DNA of 12,330 bases, from assembly GCA_027365515.1 (NCBI GenBank), contig DAHXMK010000404.1:1-12330 (forward strand), given 5' to 3'. Position numbers and translations under genes: made by a program. Below, in pieces: positions 6,787 to 12,330 of this stretch. The notes beneath the pieces were generated by a model. The model was given only the letters and a program-made list of their open reading frames with translations, made no database searches and was not told where the DNA came from. Position 1 is the stretch's first letter; each line of letters opens with the position of its first letter. This stretch comes from Candidatus Aminicenantota bacterium (lineage in GTDB: Bacteria > Acidobacteriota > UBA4820 > DSQY01).

Positions 6787-6836
6787 TTTGCTTATCGCGC
6801 CCGACGAGCTTTGCATGCTTCGGGCAAGGAGGTGTC

Positions 6837-7259
6837 ATGAGATCAATAGAAGAGTCTTCATGTCGCGACGAAAAAACGAGGCCGATGATTCTTCTGGGTG
6901 GCGGCCAGGTTCTTCTTGTCCTTGCAATAACCTACCTCTCCATTTTCGTGGCCGTATTCCTTGCCGTCCACAATGCCGTGACTTCCAACAATATACAGAT
7001 CCGGACAATTCATTTGAACGCTACGGGGTTTCACCCAAGCATTGTTGAAGCTTTGGCCCGCCGCCCGATTGAGCTGAGGGTCTCCCGCGACGATAGCGAC
7101 GCGTGCACTTCCGGGATAGTCATTGACGAGATGGGGGTTCGGCGCGGCCTGCTTGCAGGAGGAGTCACCACCATTATTCTGCCTCCTTCGGCCCCAGGCG
7201 ACTATTCCTCTCATTGCCGCATGGGACGGTTGACCGGAAACATCCTCGTGAAGGAGTAG
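6837..7259 (+). CDS. Membrane-anchored cupredoxin-domain protein (first of pair)
   Basis: The protein has 140 residues and its start is well supported by AAGGAGG 4-5 nt before the ATG. A charged N-terminus is followed by one long membrane helix (about residues 18-45) and a soluble domain of about 90 residues, placing that domain in the periplasm if the N-terminus is cytoplasmic. The domain reads as a minimal cupredoxin: QIRTIHLNATGFHP at its start, VSRDDSDAC (Cys90) in the middle and HCRMGRLTGNILV at the end (His126, Cys127, Met129). The usual members of the family (Cupredoxin_1-like) end in CGMGMxxG, so a Cys/Met soft-metal site is plausible, though the exact ligand set differs from classic blue copper proteins and cannot be assigned here. 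It sits 40 nt after a predicted sigma-54 start and 4 nt before its paralogue. The inferred role is Cu/Ag binding at the membrane face, helping sensing, buffering or transfer to the efflux system. Confidence 0.78.
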   Translation: MRSIEESSCRDEKTRPMILLGGGQVLLVLAITYLSIFVAVFLAVHNAVTSNNIQIRTIHLNATGFHPSIVEALARRPIELRVSRDDSDACTSGIVIDEMGVRRGLLAGGVTTIILPPSAPGDYSSHCRMGRLTGNILVKE

Positions 7260-7263
7260 CTCG

Positions 7264-7695
7264 ATGAAAGCTGAATGCGTTTTCAAAAGGCTAGCCTCCA
7301 TTACCACCGACGCCGCCGTGCTTTTGGGGTGCGGGCTCCTCGCCTTCATACTGATAGCGGCTCTGCCTTTTCGCCTTGCCGCAAGCTTAAGAAGCCCGCA
7401 AATCAGGACAATAGTCGTTGAAGGTTCGTACGCTCCGCGCGAGATAAGCCTCATTATGGGTCGCCCGGCCGTTTTGAGATTCTGGCGCCCCAACAACGAC
7501 ATTTGCTCGGAAAAGGTGGTCGTTGACGGACTCGGGATCGCTGCCAAGCTGTCGCCGGATGGGATGACCTCCGTTAGTTTCACGCCGCGAGCTACGGGGC
7601 GCTTTCAGATGCATTGCGCGATGAATCATCTAAAAGGGGAGATTGATGTAAGGGACGGCTTGGGCCCATCCACTTGGTGGCCCGTCTTCTTCTAG
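7264..7695 (+). CDS. Membrane-anchored cupredoxin-domain protein (second of pair)
   Basis: This 143-residue protein is a diverged copy of the gene just upstream. The ATG follows AAGGAG that overlaps the previous stop codon. It has one membrane helix (about residues 16-40) and then a cupredoxin-like domain. Shared landmarks with the first copy are QIRTI, a G-RP-x-x-LR stretch, the central Cys (Cys81, NNDICSEKVVVD) and the end motif HCAMNHLKGEIDV (His117, Cys118, Met120). GSYAPREISLIMGRPAVLRFWRP fits the GYxPxxI start of Cupredoxin_1-type domains better than the first copy does. It has an extra C-terminal tail of about 13 residues, ending in WWPVFF. It is co-transcribed with its neighbour and presumably under the same sigma-54 promoter. 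A soft-metal-binding role is inferred; the pairing of two non-identical copies suggests a heterodimer or a division of labour. Confidence 0.76.
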   Translation: MKAECVFKRLASITTDAAVLLGCGLLAFILIAALPFRLAASLRSPQIRTIVVEGSYAPREISLIMGRPAVLRFWRPNNDICSEKVVVDGLGIAAKLSPDGMTSVSFTPRATGRFQMHCAMNHLKGEIDVRDGLGPSTWWPVFF

Positions 7696-7718
7696 CTTAG
7701 CCAAGATCAAAGACGCCC

Positions 7719-7787
7719 GGGGGCAAAAGCCTCCCAGCGATTGCAGCGACATGCCTGGCTCCGCTTTTAGCGGATGCCTCGCAATCG
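7719..7787. terminator. Structured intergenic region after the cupredoxin genes; possible terminator
   Basis: Two hairpins lie in the gap between the cupredoxin pair and the next gene. One is GGGGGC-AAAA-GCCTCC (7719-7734, one G-T pair). The other is nested: outer arms CGATTGC (7738-7744) and GCAATCG (7781-7787) enclose inner arms TCCGC (7760-7764) and GCGGA (7770-7774). Neither is followed by a clear T-run on either strand, so termination is only one possible role. No known riboswitch was recognised. Confidence 0.4.
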
Positions 7788-7847
7788 AAACAATTTCCTC
7801 TTCACGGCATGTTCGCATGGAACCAAAACGCCAATTATCTTGCCCTA

Positions 7848-7876
7848 TTGCCCGGATGAACCTCATCTGATAACAT
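7848..7876 (+). promoter_or_regulatory. Weak possible vegetative promoter for the zinc-ribbon protein gene
   Basis: TTGCCC (7848-7853) and TAACAT (7871-7876) are separated by 17 nt and each match 4 of 6 bases of the sigma-70 boxes. The predicted start would lie only a few bases before the gene. The match is weak. Confidence 0.22.
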
Positions 7877-7886
7877 CCATCTGGAG

Positions 7887-8204
7887 GTGGCCGCAGGCGC
7901 CATGGAGCAGGATCCGGTTTTCAAAGTGACTTGTCCCTGTTGCGGTGCTATCCTTACGGTGGACGCCGAGCACCGCGTGGTCGTTTCGCACGAGGTGCTT
8001 GAGGACGAGAGCGCCAAGACCTCATTCGAGGAGAGGATGAAGGTCATCGAGGCGGAGAAGCAGGCTGCCGAAGAGAAGTTTCAGGAATCAATACGCGCCG
8101 AGAAGAGCAAGAAGGAGGTCCTTGAAAAGAAGTTCCAGGACCTTTTTGAGAAGGCCAAAAAGGCGCCGGCCGGGCCGGTGAAGAGGAGCATTGACCTCGA
8201 TTGA
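7887..8204 (+). CDS. Small zinc-ribbon plus coiled-coil protein, function unknown
   Basis: The protein has 105 residues from a GTG at 7887, or 100 from the ATG at 7902. GGAGG at 7883-7887 overlaps the GTG and is about 14 nt from the ATG, so neither start is ideal. The first 35 residues hold VTCPCCGAILTVDAEH, one CxxC knuckle with a hydrophobic strand, typical of small rubredoxin-like or zinc-ribbon folds; no second CxxC is present, so metal binding would need another partner or a dimer. Residues about 45-95 are highly charged (Glu/Lys) with Ala spacing and should form a continuous helix or coiled coil. No specific family name is certain, although short proteins of this layout occur in Deltaproteobacteria. 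It opens a run of plus-strand genes with high-GC third positions. It ends 35 nt before the lipoprotein gene and may share its transcript. Confidence 0.7.
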   Translation: MAAGAMEQDPVFKVTCPCCGAILTVDAEHRVVVSHEVLEDESAKTSFEERMKVIEAEKQAAEEKFQESIRAEKSKKEVLEKKFQDLFEKAKKAPAGPVKRSIDLD

Positions 8205-8239
8205 AAAGGGGCAATGATCATTACGCAGGAGGAGAGGCT

Positions 8240-8761
8240 ATGAAGAAGGCGGTTGTGGTTGCTGCGGTGTTGGCCGCAATGATGGTTTACGCCGGGTGCT
8301 CCAAGAAGGTGGAGCCGCCCAAGGACATTCAATCTTTCAACTGCGACTCGCTCGACGGGATCCTCACAGAGGGCGTTGCTACCGTAGACACGCAAAACCC
8401 GGCCGAGGGTGCCGGCTCGCTCAAGTTTTCGGTGGCTCAGCCCGTGACCCTCCCGCTTTTCGAAATCAAGCTCCCGGGGGACGGCGCCAAGTTCACGCTG
8501 ACCTACAAGATGAAAGTCAAGGATTTCTCAGGCGACGCTTACGGCCAGATGGACGTCAATTACGCCAACGGCGGCAAGCAGTCGCTTAACAATTACCAGA
8601 GCGCGATGGGCGCGACCTCCGACTGGCAGCCAAGGGAACTCACCTACACGGTACAGCGCGGCCAAAAGGTGAGCTCCATCGTGCTGAGCCTTATCCTCAA
8701 CGGCTCCGGAACCGTCTGGATTGACGACGTCCACCTGATCCGCGCTCCGCTGCCGGAGTGA
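8240..8761 (+). CDS. Lipoprotein with carbohydrate-binding-like beta-sandwich domain
   Basis: The protein has 173 residues. The ATG at 8240 is chosen because AGGAGG sits about 6 nt ahead and the protein then begins directly with a signal peptide (MKKAVVVAAVLAAMMVYAGC); an in-frame ATG at 8201 lies before the ribosome site. Cys20 is the likely lipidation site, although the -3 residue is Tyr rather than Leu. The mature part looks like a jelly-roll of the carbohydrate-binding/galactose-binding type: FNCDSLDGI near the start, GAGSLKFSV, FTLTYKMKVKD, a DWQPRELTYTV strand, and an end motif SGTVWIDDVHLIRAP, which is very typical of such domains. Its ligand is unknown. It lies 13 nt before mqnD and may be co-transcribed with it, though no functional link is evident. 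Confidence 0.78.
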   Translation: MKKAVVVAAVLAAMMVYAGCSKKVEPPKDIQSFNCDSLDGILTEGVATVDTQNPAEGAGSLKFSVAQPVTLPLFEIKLPGDGAKFTLTYKMKVKDFSGDAYGQMDVNYANGGKQSLNNYQSAMGATSDWQPRELTYTVQRGQKVSSIVLSLILNGSGTVWIDDVHLIRAPLPE

Positions 8762-8774
8762 GGCGGCTACAAAA

Positions 8775-9605
8775 ATGGAAACGGTAATCAAGCTGGCGCA
8801 CAGCCCCGACTCGGACGACGCGTTTATGTTCTACGGGCTTGCCACCGGGCGCGTCCCCACAGGCGACATCAGGTTCGAGCACGAGCTGTGCGACATTGAG
8901 ACGCTGAACCACCGGGCGTTGAAGGGCGAACTGGATGTTACGGCGGTTTCTTTTCACGCCTACGCGTACTTGGCGGACAAGTACCTTCTACTGCCACACG
9001 GGGCTTCCTTCGGAGACGGCTACGGGCCCGTCGTCGTCGCCCGCGAGCATTTGTCCAGGGAACACCTCCGGGGGATCGAGCTGGGCGTGCCAGGCAAAAT
9101 GACCTCGGCCTATCTGGCCATGAAGCTCTACGAGCCGGACTTCGTCCCCAAGGTAATGAACTTCAACGACATCCTTCCCGCGGTAAAGAGCGGCGAACTC
9201 CAAGCCGGCCTTCTCATACACGAGGGCCAGCTAACCTATCAAGATGACGGCCTAAAGCTGGCTGTGGACCTCGGGGCCTGGTGGAAAGAAAGAACCGGCC
9301 TCCCGCTGCCTCTTGGCGGCAACGTCATCAGGAGAGACTTGGGACACAAGCTTATATCCGAAGTGAGCCGCCTTCTGGGCGAAGGGATAGAATATTCCCT
9401 GGCGAACCGGCGCGAGGCGCTCGATTACGCGCTCCAATTCGGCCGGGGCCTCGAAAGGGGCCAGGCCGACAAGTTCGTCGGAATGTACGTCAACGACTGG
9501 ACGAGGGGTTACGGCGAAGCTGGCCGAAAAGCGGTTAGGCTGTTTCTGGACGAAGCCTACGCTCAGGGCCACATCCCGAACAAGGTTCAAGTGGAGTTCG
9601 CCTGA
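8775..9605 (+). CDS. mqnD: MqnD-type 1,4-dihydroxy-6-naphthoate synthase (futalosine menaquinone pathway)
   Basis: The protein has 276 residues, normal for the MqnA/MqnD family (COG2107), which shares the fold of periplasmic binding proteins but acts in the cytoplasm; no signal peptide is present. MqnD converts cyclic de-hypoxanthine futalosine to 1,4-dihydroxy-6-naphthoate. Diagnostic stretches are LAHSPDSDDAFMFYGLATG at the N-terminus, FEHELCDIETLN, VTAVSFHAYAYL, GASFGDGYGPVVVAR and GLLIHEGQLTY. The latter carries His149, matching the catalytic histidine described for MqnD. LPLPLGGNVIRRDLG follows. The start has a weak ribosome site (GAGG about 11 nt upstream). No other menaquinone gene is adjacent. 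MqnA is similar but usually lacks the SPDSDDAFMFY start, so MqnD is the better assignment. Confidence 0.88.
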   Translation: METVIKLAHSPDSDDAFMFYGLATGRVPTGDIRFEHELCDIETLNHRALKGELDVTAVSFHAYAYLADKYLLLPHGASFGDGYGPVVVAREHLSREHLRGIELGVPGKMTSAYLAMKLYEPDFVPKVMNFNDILPAVKSGELQAGLLIHEGQLTYQDDGLKLAVDLGAWWKERTGLPLPLGGNVIRRDLGHKLISEVSRLLGEGIEYSLANRREALDYALQFGRGLERGQADKFVGMYVNDWTRGYGEAGRKAVRLFLDEAYAQGHIPNKVQVEFA

Positions 9606-9633
9606 TCGAGGGGCTGAAAGAAGAGGTGGCGCC

Positions 9634-10002
9634 GTGAAAACCAAGGTGCTTGTCGTCGAGGACAACAACGCCATGCGCAGCCTCATCGCCGCCTCGCTTG
9701 AGCAGCACCTCGAGGTGGACGTCTTCGAGGCCGAGAACGGCTTCGCCGCGCTCAAAGTGATTCCCGAGAACGAGTTCAGCCTAATCATCACGGACATCAA
9801 CATGCCAGACATCAATGGGCTCGAGCTCATAACTTTTCTCAGGCAGCACCCCGCTTATAAGGAGGTGCCCATCCTTATCATTTCGACGGAGGCCGGAGAC
9901 GAGGACAGGAAGCGCGGACTGGCAATCGGGGCCAACGGCTACCTGGTCAAGCCGTTCAGCGACGGCGAACTCGTCAGCCTAGTTCAGCAGCACCTTCCAT
10001 AG
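9634..10002 (+). CDS. cheY: CheY-like single-domain response regulator
   Basis: The protein has 122 residues, a lone receiver domain. It starts with GTG; GAGG lies about 8 nt upstream, and starting at the later ATG would remove the first beta strand and acidic pocket. Conserved sites are Glu9/Asp10, phospho-acceptor Asp54 (LIITDINMP), Thr85 (ISTEA) and Lys106 (LVKPF). It has no output domain, so it should act by protein-protein contact, either on a motor switch or as a phosphate sink. It lies 15 nt before the cheA gene, its likely phosphodonor. No separate cheW, cheB, cheR or receptor gene is seen in the window, so whether this controls motility or another output is open. Confidence 0.88.
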   Translation: MKTKVLVVEDNNAMRSLIAASLEQHLEVDVFEAENGFAALKVIPENEFSLIITDINMPDINGLELITFLRQHPAYKEVPILIISTEAGDEDRKRGLAIGANGYLVKPFSDGELVSLVQQHLP

Positions 10003-10017
10003 ATTCTCGGGGAAGAA

Positions 10018-12060
10018 ATGGACAAGAGCCAGGCAAAGGCGCTCAAGGAGTTCGTCGCCGAAGCCGACGAGATACTCGAAGGGCTGAGCGAGGACCTCGA
10101 ATCGGCGCACGAGCAGTTCGAGTCATCGAAAAAAGTCAGGCCCGACAGGGTCAACAAGATATTCAGGGAGATGCACTCGCTCAAGGGGCTCGCCTCGATG
10201 TTGGGCCTCGAACACATCACGAAGCTGTCGCACTCGCTTGAAAGCCTGCTTGACGGCGTCAGGATGGGAAAGACGCCGTTCAGCCCTCCGCTTTTCGCTT
10301 TGCTCGACGAAAGCAGAAAAATGCTGAGGCAGCTCGTGACCGAGGCTGGCGCCGGGCAGGAAGTCTCCGACGTCACCACGCTCCTCGCGAAGATCGAGGG
10401 TGGCGCCCCCGCAAAGGCCGCCGCCCCCGAGGAGCCTTCAAAGCCGCTCCTCGACGAGCAGACATTGAAGTCGCTGACGGAGTACGAGGAGCACAGGCTC
10501 AGAGAGAACATAGAGGAGGGCAACAAGCTCTTCACCATCAAGGTCGGCTTTTCGTTCAGCGACTTCGACGTAAGACTGAGGGCGCTGGCAGAAAAGCTCG
10601 GCGGCATCGGCGAAGTCGTCAGCACCCTGCCGGTCGTTGACCCGGCGATAACGGACGGTCTTCACTTCCGCCTCATCTTTGGAACCACGCTCTCGTTGGA
10701 AGAGGTCGCCGCCGAGGTCGCCTCGGACGGCGGCCAAGTCACCGACATCTCCCCCGCCCCCAAGAGCCGGGCGGCCCAGGTGAAAGCGCCCGAGCCAGAA
10801 AAGCAGGAGGAGGAGGGCAAGCCGGAACTGAAGCCGGGGGCCGAAGCCGACGAGGCGGAGGACGTCCGCGGGTTGAGCGATTCGGTCAAGGTTTCGATTA
10901 CCAAGCTTGATGCCGTCATGGGAATAGTCGGCGAGCTCAATCTCTTGAGCACGTCGCTGGAGCGCTCCTCTTCGAACATCTCCGGAGACCCGGCGCTGGC
11001 CGCCGTTTATTCCGACATCAGCCGCTCGCTCCGCTCGATGAACAAGAAGCTCGACGAGCTTCAACGGGCGATCCTTGACATCAGGATGGTCCCCATCGGC
11101 CAGATATTCACGAGGCTCAACAGGACGGCGAGGCGCTTGGCCAGGCAGGCTGGAAAGCAGGCGGAAATCCACCTTTACGGCGGCGAGACCGAGCTGGACA
11201 AGATGATGATTGACCAGTTGGTCGCCCCGCTCATCCACATCATCAGAAACAGCATTGACCACGGGATAGAGCCTCTCGAAGAGCGCCGCGCCGCCGGGAA
11301 ACCGCTCGAGGGGCAGGTCACCGTTTCGGCCTTCCAGAAGGGAAACTCGATCGTAATCGAGGTCGGTGACGACGGCCGGGGCCTTCAGCACGACAAGATC
11401 AGGCAAGCCGCAATCAAGAAGGGGCTCGTCAAGGAAGACGCCGAGCTGAGCCCCGATGAGAGCCTCGAACTCATTTTCCTCCCCGGGTTCTCCTCCTCGG
11501 AGCAGGTGACCGAAGTCTCGGGCCGGGGCGTCGGCCTGGACGCCGTCAAGACCGCAGTCGAAGCGATGAAGGGGACGCTGGCGGTCTGGTCGGAACCGGG
11601 AAAAGGGGCGATTTTCCAGATTACGCTCCCAATAACGCTCGCCATCATCCAGAGCCTCATCGTCGGCTGCTGCGGCCAATCGTTCGCCATCCCGATTTCG
11701 TCGGTCGTGGAAACTTTCAGAGTCGGCCAGGAGGACATTGACTGGGTTGACCAGCGCGAAGTATTCAACCTGCGCGGGGCTACGCTGCCGCTTCTCAGGC
11801 TCGAACGGCGCTTCGGGCTGAGACGCGACGGAGAAGCGCCGGCGCGCCACTTCGTCGTCGTGGCCCACAAGGGCGACAAAGCCGCGGGCATCGTCGTTGA
11901 CGACCTCTTGGGCGAGCAGGAGACGGTCATCCATCCTATAGGCCGCTCTCTCGGCCGCGTGGCGGGCGTCGCGGGGGCGACGGAGGTCGGCGAGAATCAG
12001 GTGATTCTGGTCCTGGACACTTCGAGCCTTTTGGCGGCGGCGGAGGCCGAGCGTGTATAA
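10018..12060 (+). CDS. cheA: CheA chemotaxis-type histidine kinase
   Basis: The protein has 680 residues with a complete CheA layout. Residues 1-125 are an Hpt (P1) domain with phospho-acceptor His53 (EMHSLKGLASMLGLE). Residues about 168-247 form an alpha/beta region (LFTIKVGFSFSDFDVRLRAL; DGLHFRLIFGT) in the place of P2, followed by an acidic/Pro linker. Residues about 285-365 are the P3 dimerisation helices (LDAVMGIVGELNLL; LQRAILDIRMVPI). Residues 366-540 are the ATPase domain with N-box IIRNSIDHGIE (Asn411), G1 VGDDGRGL and G2 SGRGVGLDAV. Residues 545-675 are the CheW-like P5 domain (LIVGCCGQSFAIPISSVVET; AGIVVDDLLGEQETVIHPIG). The ATG follows GGGGAAG. The stop overlaps the next start by 8 nt. 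All catalytic boxes look intact. Confidence 0.95.
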   Translation: MDKSQAKALKEFVAEADEILEGLSEDLESAHEQFESSKKVRPDRVNKIFREMHSLKGLASMLGLEHITKLSHSLESLLDGVRMGKTPFSPPLFALLDESRKMLRQLVTEAGAGQEVSDVTTLLAKIEGGAPAKAAAPEEPSKPLLDEQTLKSLTEYEEHRLRENIEEGNKLFTIKVGFSFSDFDVRLRALAEKLGGIGEVVSTLPVVDPAITDGLHFRLIFGTTLSLEEVAAEVASDGGQVTDISPAPKSRAAQVKAPEPEKQEEEGKPELKPGAEADEAEDVRGLSDSVKVSITKLDAVMGIVGELNLLSTSLERSSSNISGDPALAAVYSDISRSLRSMNKKLDELQRAILDIRMVPIGQIFTRLNRTARRLARQAGKQAEIHLYGGETELDKMMIDQLVAPLIHIIRNSIDHGIEPLEERRAAGKPLEGQVTVSAFQKGNSIVIEVGDDGRGLQHDKIRQAAIKKGLVKEDAELSPDESLELIFLPGFSSSEQVTEVSGRGVGLDAVKTAVEAMKGTLAVWSEPGKGAIFQITLPITLAIIQSLIVGCCGQSFAIPISSVVETFRVGQEDIDWVDQREVFNLRGATLPLLRLERRFGLRRDGEAPARHFVVVAHKGDKAAGIVVDDLLGEQETVIHPIGRSLGRVAGVAGATEVGENQVILVLDTSSLLAAAEAERV

Positions 12061-12330
12061 GGCCTTTTACGGGCTTCGCGAAAGGCCGTTCGGAAAGACG
12101 CCAGACCCACGATTCCTTTACATGGCGCAGGGCCACGAAGAGGCGCTCGCCAGGCTTCAGTACGCCGTCGAGGAGCGCGAAATCGCCGTCCTCACGGGCG
12201 ACATAGGCTGCGGCAAGACCACCCTGAGCCGCGCCCTGATGGACAAAAACGAGAACGCCAGGTTCATAATGATCGTCCACCCCAGGCTGACACCCATGCA
12301 GCTTCTCAGGGAGCTTGCCCTGCGGCTCGA
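12053..12330 (+). CDS. ExeA/GspA-like AAA ATPase, N-terminal part (runs off right edge)
   Basis: This partial gene has 92 complete codons. It begins with GTG at 12053, preceded by GGAGG with 6-nt spacing inside the end of cheA, so the two are translationally coupled. The N-terminus MYKAFYGLRERPFGKTPDPRF is characteristic of ExeA/GspA-type ATPases, followed by LYMAQGHEEALARLQYAVEE and a Walker A motif GDIGCGKTT (residues 49-57). In type II secretion ExeA works with ExeB to place the secretin in the peptidoglycan. Related ATPases also occur with exopolysaccharide and pilus systems and in transposition (TniB-like), so the role depends on sequence beyond the edge. Coupling to cheA is noteworthy. 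Confidence 0.85.
   Translation, partial: MYKAFYGLRERPFGKTPDPRFLYMAQGHEEALARLQYAVEEREIAVLTGDIGCGKTTLSRALMDKNENARFIMIVHPRLTPMQLLRELALRL

Noticed and set aside
6858..7583. A 241-codon minus-strand frame opposite both cupredoxin genes
   Set aside because: The plus-strand genes have strong ribosome sites, a promoter match and a recognisable paired domain. The antisense product has no domain and no convincing start signal.
7700..7800. A c-di-GMP or other riboswitch in the structured gap
   Set aside because: The hairpins lack the conserved core sequences of the GEMM class and no other known aptamer was recognised.
7630..7866. A 78-codon minus-strand frame across the gap after the cupredoxins
   Set aside because: It spans the nested hairpins and overlaps the end of a real gene; no ribosome site or recognisable motif.
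10438..11934. A 498-codon open frame on the minus strand opposite cheA
   Set aside because: It is a shadow of high-GC3 coding on the plus strand. The plus-strand frame encodes a full CheA with all motifs, while the antisense product is Arg/Asp/Leu-rich low-complexity sequence with no recognisable domain.
1..12330. tRNA, rRNA, CRISPR arrays, insertion sequences or attachment sites
   Set aside because: Reading both strands showed no cloverleaf, no regularly spaced direct repeats beyond the HMBD coding repeats, no transposase and no flanking duplications.

Overview
The window is a bacterial chromosomal segment of moderately high GC with dense coding and strong AGGAGG-type ribosome sites. The gene set is a sigma-54 (NtrC-type) two-component pair beside heavy-metal RND efflux genes, an MqnD-type futalosine-pathway menaquinone enzyme, and a CheY/CheA pair followed by an ExeA-like ATPase. 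This suggests a menaquinone-using Gram-negative of the Desulfobacterota/Desulfuromonadota (former Deltaproteobacteria) kind. That placement is an inference from gene content only.

Region 1 (1-3834, minus strand) is a tightly packed Cus-type copper/silver export operon. In transcription order it encodes a TolC-like outer-membrane factor, a small exported protein with three heavy-metal-binding modules (HMBD), a lipoprotein-like CusB adaptor with one intact and one degenerate HMBD, and the N-terminus of a CusA pump that runs off the left edge.

Region 2 (3835-6566) starts with a divergent regulatory region, then encodes a membrane histidine kinase and an NtrC-family response regulator (REC, AAA+ and Fis-type HTH domains) on the plus strand, overlapping by ATGA. 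Region 3 (6567-7695) holds a second regulatory region and two adjacent genes for membrane-anchored cupredoxin-domain proteins that are diverged copies of one another.

The main result of reading the non-coding DNA is that each of these three transcription units has a good -24/-12 (sigma-54) promoter match at a sensible distance from its first start codon: 3866-3881 (minus), 4094-4109 (plus) and 6771-6786 (plus). The kinase and cupredoxin promoters also share a 10-base sequence, AGGTGTAGAA, in the same orientation about 100 bp upstream of the predicted transcription start. At one site it runs into a perfect 14-bp palindrome. The simplest model is a self-contained RpoN-dependent metal-response regulon: the kinase senses Cu/Ag in the envelope, the regulator activates its own operon, the Cus pump and the cupredoxin pair, and the cupredoxins and HMBD protein bind or hand over metal in the periplasm.

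Region 4 (7696-12330, plus strand) looks like ordinary chromosome with different codon use, more strongly biased to G/C at third positions. After a structured intergenic stretch come a small zinc-ribbon/coiled-coil protein, a lipoprotein with a carbohydrate-binding-like beta-sandwich, MqnD, a CheY-like receiver, a CheA kinase and the start of an ExeA/GspA-like ATPase overlapping the end of cheA. No RNA genes, insertion sequences or CRISPR arrays were seen.
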